A stretch of 45,251 nt of DNA from Rhodospirillales bacterium. GTDB lineage: Bacteria; Pseudomonadota; Alphaproteobacteria; Reyranellales; Reyranellaceae. The stretch lies in the NCBI GenBank assembly GCA_013205335.1, contig JABMNB010000062.1, forward strand, positions 1 through 45,251, given 5' to 3'. This document shows, one piece after another, positions 43,343 to 45,251 of the stretch. Position numbers and translations under genes: made by a program. Position 1 is the first letter of the stretch. Every line of letters starts with the position of its first letter. A model generated the notes under the pieces. It was not told where the DNA came from and searched no databases. It worked only from the letters and a program-made list of their open reading frames with translations.

Positions 43343-43366
43343 TTTAAAAAATCAGTTTAAAAATCA
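43343..43366. repeat. AT-rich direct repeat upstream of pilin and usp genes
   Basis: TTTAAAAAATCA-G-TTTAAAAATCA is a near-exact 11-12 base direct repeat in the 186-bp AT-rich gap between the divergent pilin and universal stress genes. It may be a regulator site or an UP-element-like stretch; nothing more can be said. Confidence 0.4.
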
Positions 43367-43480
43367 ACCTTAAGTTATTGAAGTGATGAACTGATTCAAT
43401 GTGAGAATTGTATCAAGTTCATCGTGGCGCGCGCTCCGGCGAGCCTCGTGTTATCGTCGCTCCAACAAGGAGGGCGGAGC

Positions 43481-44287
43481 ATGAAGTCCATTCTGACAAT
43501 GGCCTGGACGTCGGAAGATCCGTCCGCGTTCGATTTGGCCGCAAAGATCGCGCGAACGTTCGGCGCGCGCCTGATCGGCCTCGAACCGCCTTCCTACGGT
43601 GTCATGAGCATGGCCTGGGCGGATGCCGGCATGGGCGCACCGATCGGCGGCGGCCTGGCCGAGGACGCCGAGGAGCGTCAGCGGGTAGCGGCGGTCAAGC
43701 AGGCCTTCGACGAACGCGCAACGGGCCTTGTCGCCGAGTGGCGCTCGGCCGACGACAGCGGCCCGACGGCGATCGGCACGATCGGCCGCGCCTACGATCT
43801 CATCGTGCTGCCGCAGCCCGGCTCGCTGCCGAAGATGCCCGAAAGCGTCTTCGAAACGGCATTGTTCGATTCGGGCCGTCCGGTCCTCGTCGTGCCGCCG
43901 GGTTTCAGCGGCATGGTCGGGAAGCGCATCCTGTTCGCGTGGAACGGTTCGACGGAGAGCGCCCGTGCGATCTCCCTTGCCATGCCGGTATTGAGCGGCG
44001 CCGAGGCGATCGAAGTGCTGAGCGTCGAAGGCGCAATGGTACCTGGCCCGACGGCCATGGAAATCGCCGAGTCACTGAAGAGCCATGGGCTAAACGTGAC
44101 GGGCCAGCACGTGAAACCAGGGACGAAAACGGCCGGTCAGACCATCATCGAGCGGGCGCAGACGATGGGCGCCGACCTGATCGTGAAGGGCGCCTACACG
44201 CAGAGCCGGCTGCGTCAGATGATCTTCGGCGGAGTCACGCGCGATCTCATCCTGACGTCGCCGCTGCCGGTGCTCTTCTCCTATTGA
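43481..44287 (+). CDS. Universal stress protein, two-domain
   Basis: The 268-residue product has two UspA-like domains. The second is well preserved, with KRILFAWNGSTESARAIS, then GADLIVKGAYTQSRLRQMIFGG and VTRDLILTSPLPVLFSY, the ATP-binding and C-terminal strand pattern of the family. The first domain starts MKSILTMAWTSEDPSAFDLA and is more divergent. Such proteins are usually induced by stress or low oxygen. AAGGAGG before the ATG fixes the start. It is divergent from the pilin gene, and a strong hairpin follows its stop. Confidence 0.88.
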   Translation: MKSILTMAWTSEDPSAFDLAAKIARTFGARLIGLEPPSYGVMSMAWADAGMGAPIGGGLAEDAEERQRVAAVKQAFDERATGLVAEWRSADDSGPTAIGTIGRAYDLIVLPQPGSLPKMPESVFETALFDSGRPVLVVPPGFSGMVGKRILFAWNGSTESARAISLAMPVLSGAEAIEVLSVEGAMVPGPTAMEIAESLKSHGLNVTGQHVKPGTKTAGQTIIERAQTMGADLIVKGAYTQSRLRQMIFGGVTRDLILTSPLPVLFSY

Positions 44288-44298
44288 TCCAGACAATC

Positions 44299-44324
44299 GG
44301 CCGCCGGTGATGCCACCGGCGGCC
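44299..44324 (+). terminator. Strong GC hairpin after the universal stress gene
   Basis: GGCCGCCGGTG-ATGC-CACCGGCGGCC is a perfect 11-bp stem with a 4-base loop, 11 bases after the usp stop. There is no following T run, so it is more a transcript-end or RNA-stability structure than a classic intrinsic terminator. Confidence 0.5.
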
Positions 44325-44341
44325 GTGCTAGAACGCGCGGC

Positions 44342-45251
44342 ATGACGGCTGGCTCGACCGAACCCGAATCGCTCTGGGGTCGCACACTGGTGCTGCTGCT
44401 TCTCGTGGTCATTCTGGTCACGGGGGCCGCGCTGGCATACGCCCAGCAATCCGAAGACCGAAGCATCCCGGCCCCGCCGACGATCGCGGAAAAACTCGTC
44501 ATCCTGCAGGCGGAGCGCGCCGAACTGCAGGCGCGTGCCGACAGCCTGGCGCGTATCGAGATGCTTTCTTCATTCCGCTCGGCGAGCCTGCTGTTCGATG
44601 CGCTGGCCTCGCGATTCGAAGCCGAGCGCGAGCAGCCCTTCGACCGGTTGCCGGCCACGCGACGGGAGATGTTTGCCAGGCTGGAGGCGGTGAATGCCGC
44701 GTTGCGCGCCGCGATCGATCGCCCCGGCACCCCCGGAGGGACCGCTGCCGTGTCGCAGGCGGCAAGCGGCATTCCGGCGGACCTGGAGTGGATGGCGTCC
44801 TTCGATCTCTCGCCGGTCATTCTTTCCTACACGCCGATGTTCCTGGCGCCCCGGCGCACGGTGCCGAGCGAACCGTTGGCTCCCGCCTCTCCGGCCGGCG
44901 ACGATCCCGTGATCGAGATCGAAGTTATGGGTCTGCGCCTGAAAAGGGACCGAACACCGCCGGTGCTGACGATCGGCTCATGGCGGGGCGAGGCCGTCGT
45001 AACACCCGAGCGCCTGAAGTTTGCTGTACCGCGCAGCGTCTTCCCGACTGACGCCAAGCACGCCAAGCTTGCCTCCGGCTCGCTTTTCCTGCGCCATGAC
45101 TCGCGCACCGTGGCGTTCCAGCTGCTTTTCATCTCGATCCCTGAAAAGCCGGGCGGGTTCGCATTCGACCAGAAGGTGCGGTCCGTCGTAACGGAATCCA
45201 ACACGCTGGTATCACCGGAAATATTGGCGCGGGCACCGGTCGGCGAGGCGC
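44342..45251 (+). CDS. Membrane-anchored protein of unknown function, 3' end missing
   Basis: The frame is open from ATG to the right edge of the window (303 codons). The N-terminus has one membrane helix (about residues 15-36, LVLLLLVVILVTGAALAYA), then a helical, charged stretch (about 48-125, with AEKLVILQAERAELQARADS) that could form a coiled coil, then a Pro-rich linker and a beta-rich part from about residue 195 (IEIEVMGLRLKRDR). The family is not recognised. The ribosome site is weak, so the start is tentative. Confidence 0.6.
   Translation, partial: MTAGSTEPESLWGRTLVLLLLVVILVTGAALAYAQQSEDRSIPAPPTIAEKLVILQAERAELQARADSLARIEMLSSFRSASLLFDALASRFEAEREQPFDRLPATRREMFARLEAVNAALRAAIDRPGTPGGTAAVSQAASGIPADLEWMASFDLSPVILSYTPMFLAPRRTVPSEPLAPASPAGDDPVIEIEVMGLRLKRDRTPPVLTIGSWRGEAVVTPERLKFAVPRSVFPTDAKHAKLASGSLFLRHDSRTVAFQLLFISIPEKPGGFAFDQKVRSVVTESNTLVSPEILARAPVGEA

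Noticed and set aside
1..45251. CRISPR array, insertion sequence, prophage, toxin-antitoxin or restriction system
   Set aside because: No regularly spaced repeats, transposase, integrase, phage, toxin-antitoxin or methylase/nuclease defence motifs were seen on either strand.

Overview
The window is about 45 kb of GC-rich, tightly packed bacterial chromosome with many 4-bp start/stop overlaps. Codon use, the DUF992 protein, the Flp-type pilin and the gene families present suggest an alphaproteobacterium (Hyphomicrobiales or a Reyranella-like lineage). That placement is an inference from gene content, not from a marker gene. No insertion sequence, prophage, CRISPR array or rRNA was seen, and no recognisable transcription-factor gene lies in the window.

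Left part (1-22,000) is general metabolism and envelope: a truncated gamma-glutamyltransferase, YgfZ, a sulfotransferase, an AcuI-type reductase, an omega-amino-acid:pyruvate aminotransferase, a cardiolipin synthase convergent with an endonuclease/phosphatase-fold protein coupled to a Kef-type antiporter, D-erythronate dehydrogenase (DenD) behind a 21-bp near-palindrome, a small methyltransferase, two tandem paralogous polytopic membrane proteins, an acyl-CoA carboxylase carboxyltransferase with pxpC and pxpB, a divergent pxpA, an orphan xanthine-dehydrogenase-family large subunit, and a membrane-anchored SGNH-like protein.

The centre (22,089-35,634) is a selenocysteine-dependent formate dehydrogenase island. 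fdnG carries an in-frame UGA at codon 198 followed at once by a SECIS hairpin. fdnH, fdnI, fdhE, selA, a Sel1-repeat gene and selB follow on the same strand, then tRNA-Sec (selC, anticodon UCA), five small genes of unknown role (one frameshifted in a GC tract), fdhD and mobB. Together they encode the enzyme, its maturation factors, Sec-tRNA synthesis, the Sec elongation factor and Mo-cofactor processing. selD (selenophosphate synthetase) is absent and must lie elsewhere.

The right part (35,644-45,251) has a leftward run: FAD oxidoreductase, IlvD/Edd-type sugar-acid dehydratase, family-2 glycosyltransferase, then a TPR plus outer-membrane barrel protein resembling Slam/DUF560 and an exported FecR-domain protein whose C-terminus resembles the small TbpB-type beta-barrel of type XI secretion substrates. 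That last pair is the most novel-looking candidate system. Rightward genes are an isochorismatase-like hydrolase, a two-domain universal stress protein and a truncated membrane-anchored protein. A 43-residue Flp pilin gene sits on the opposite strand. Coordinates of short sites were counted by hand and could be off by a base.
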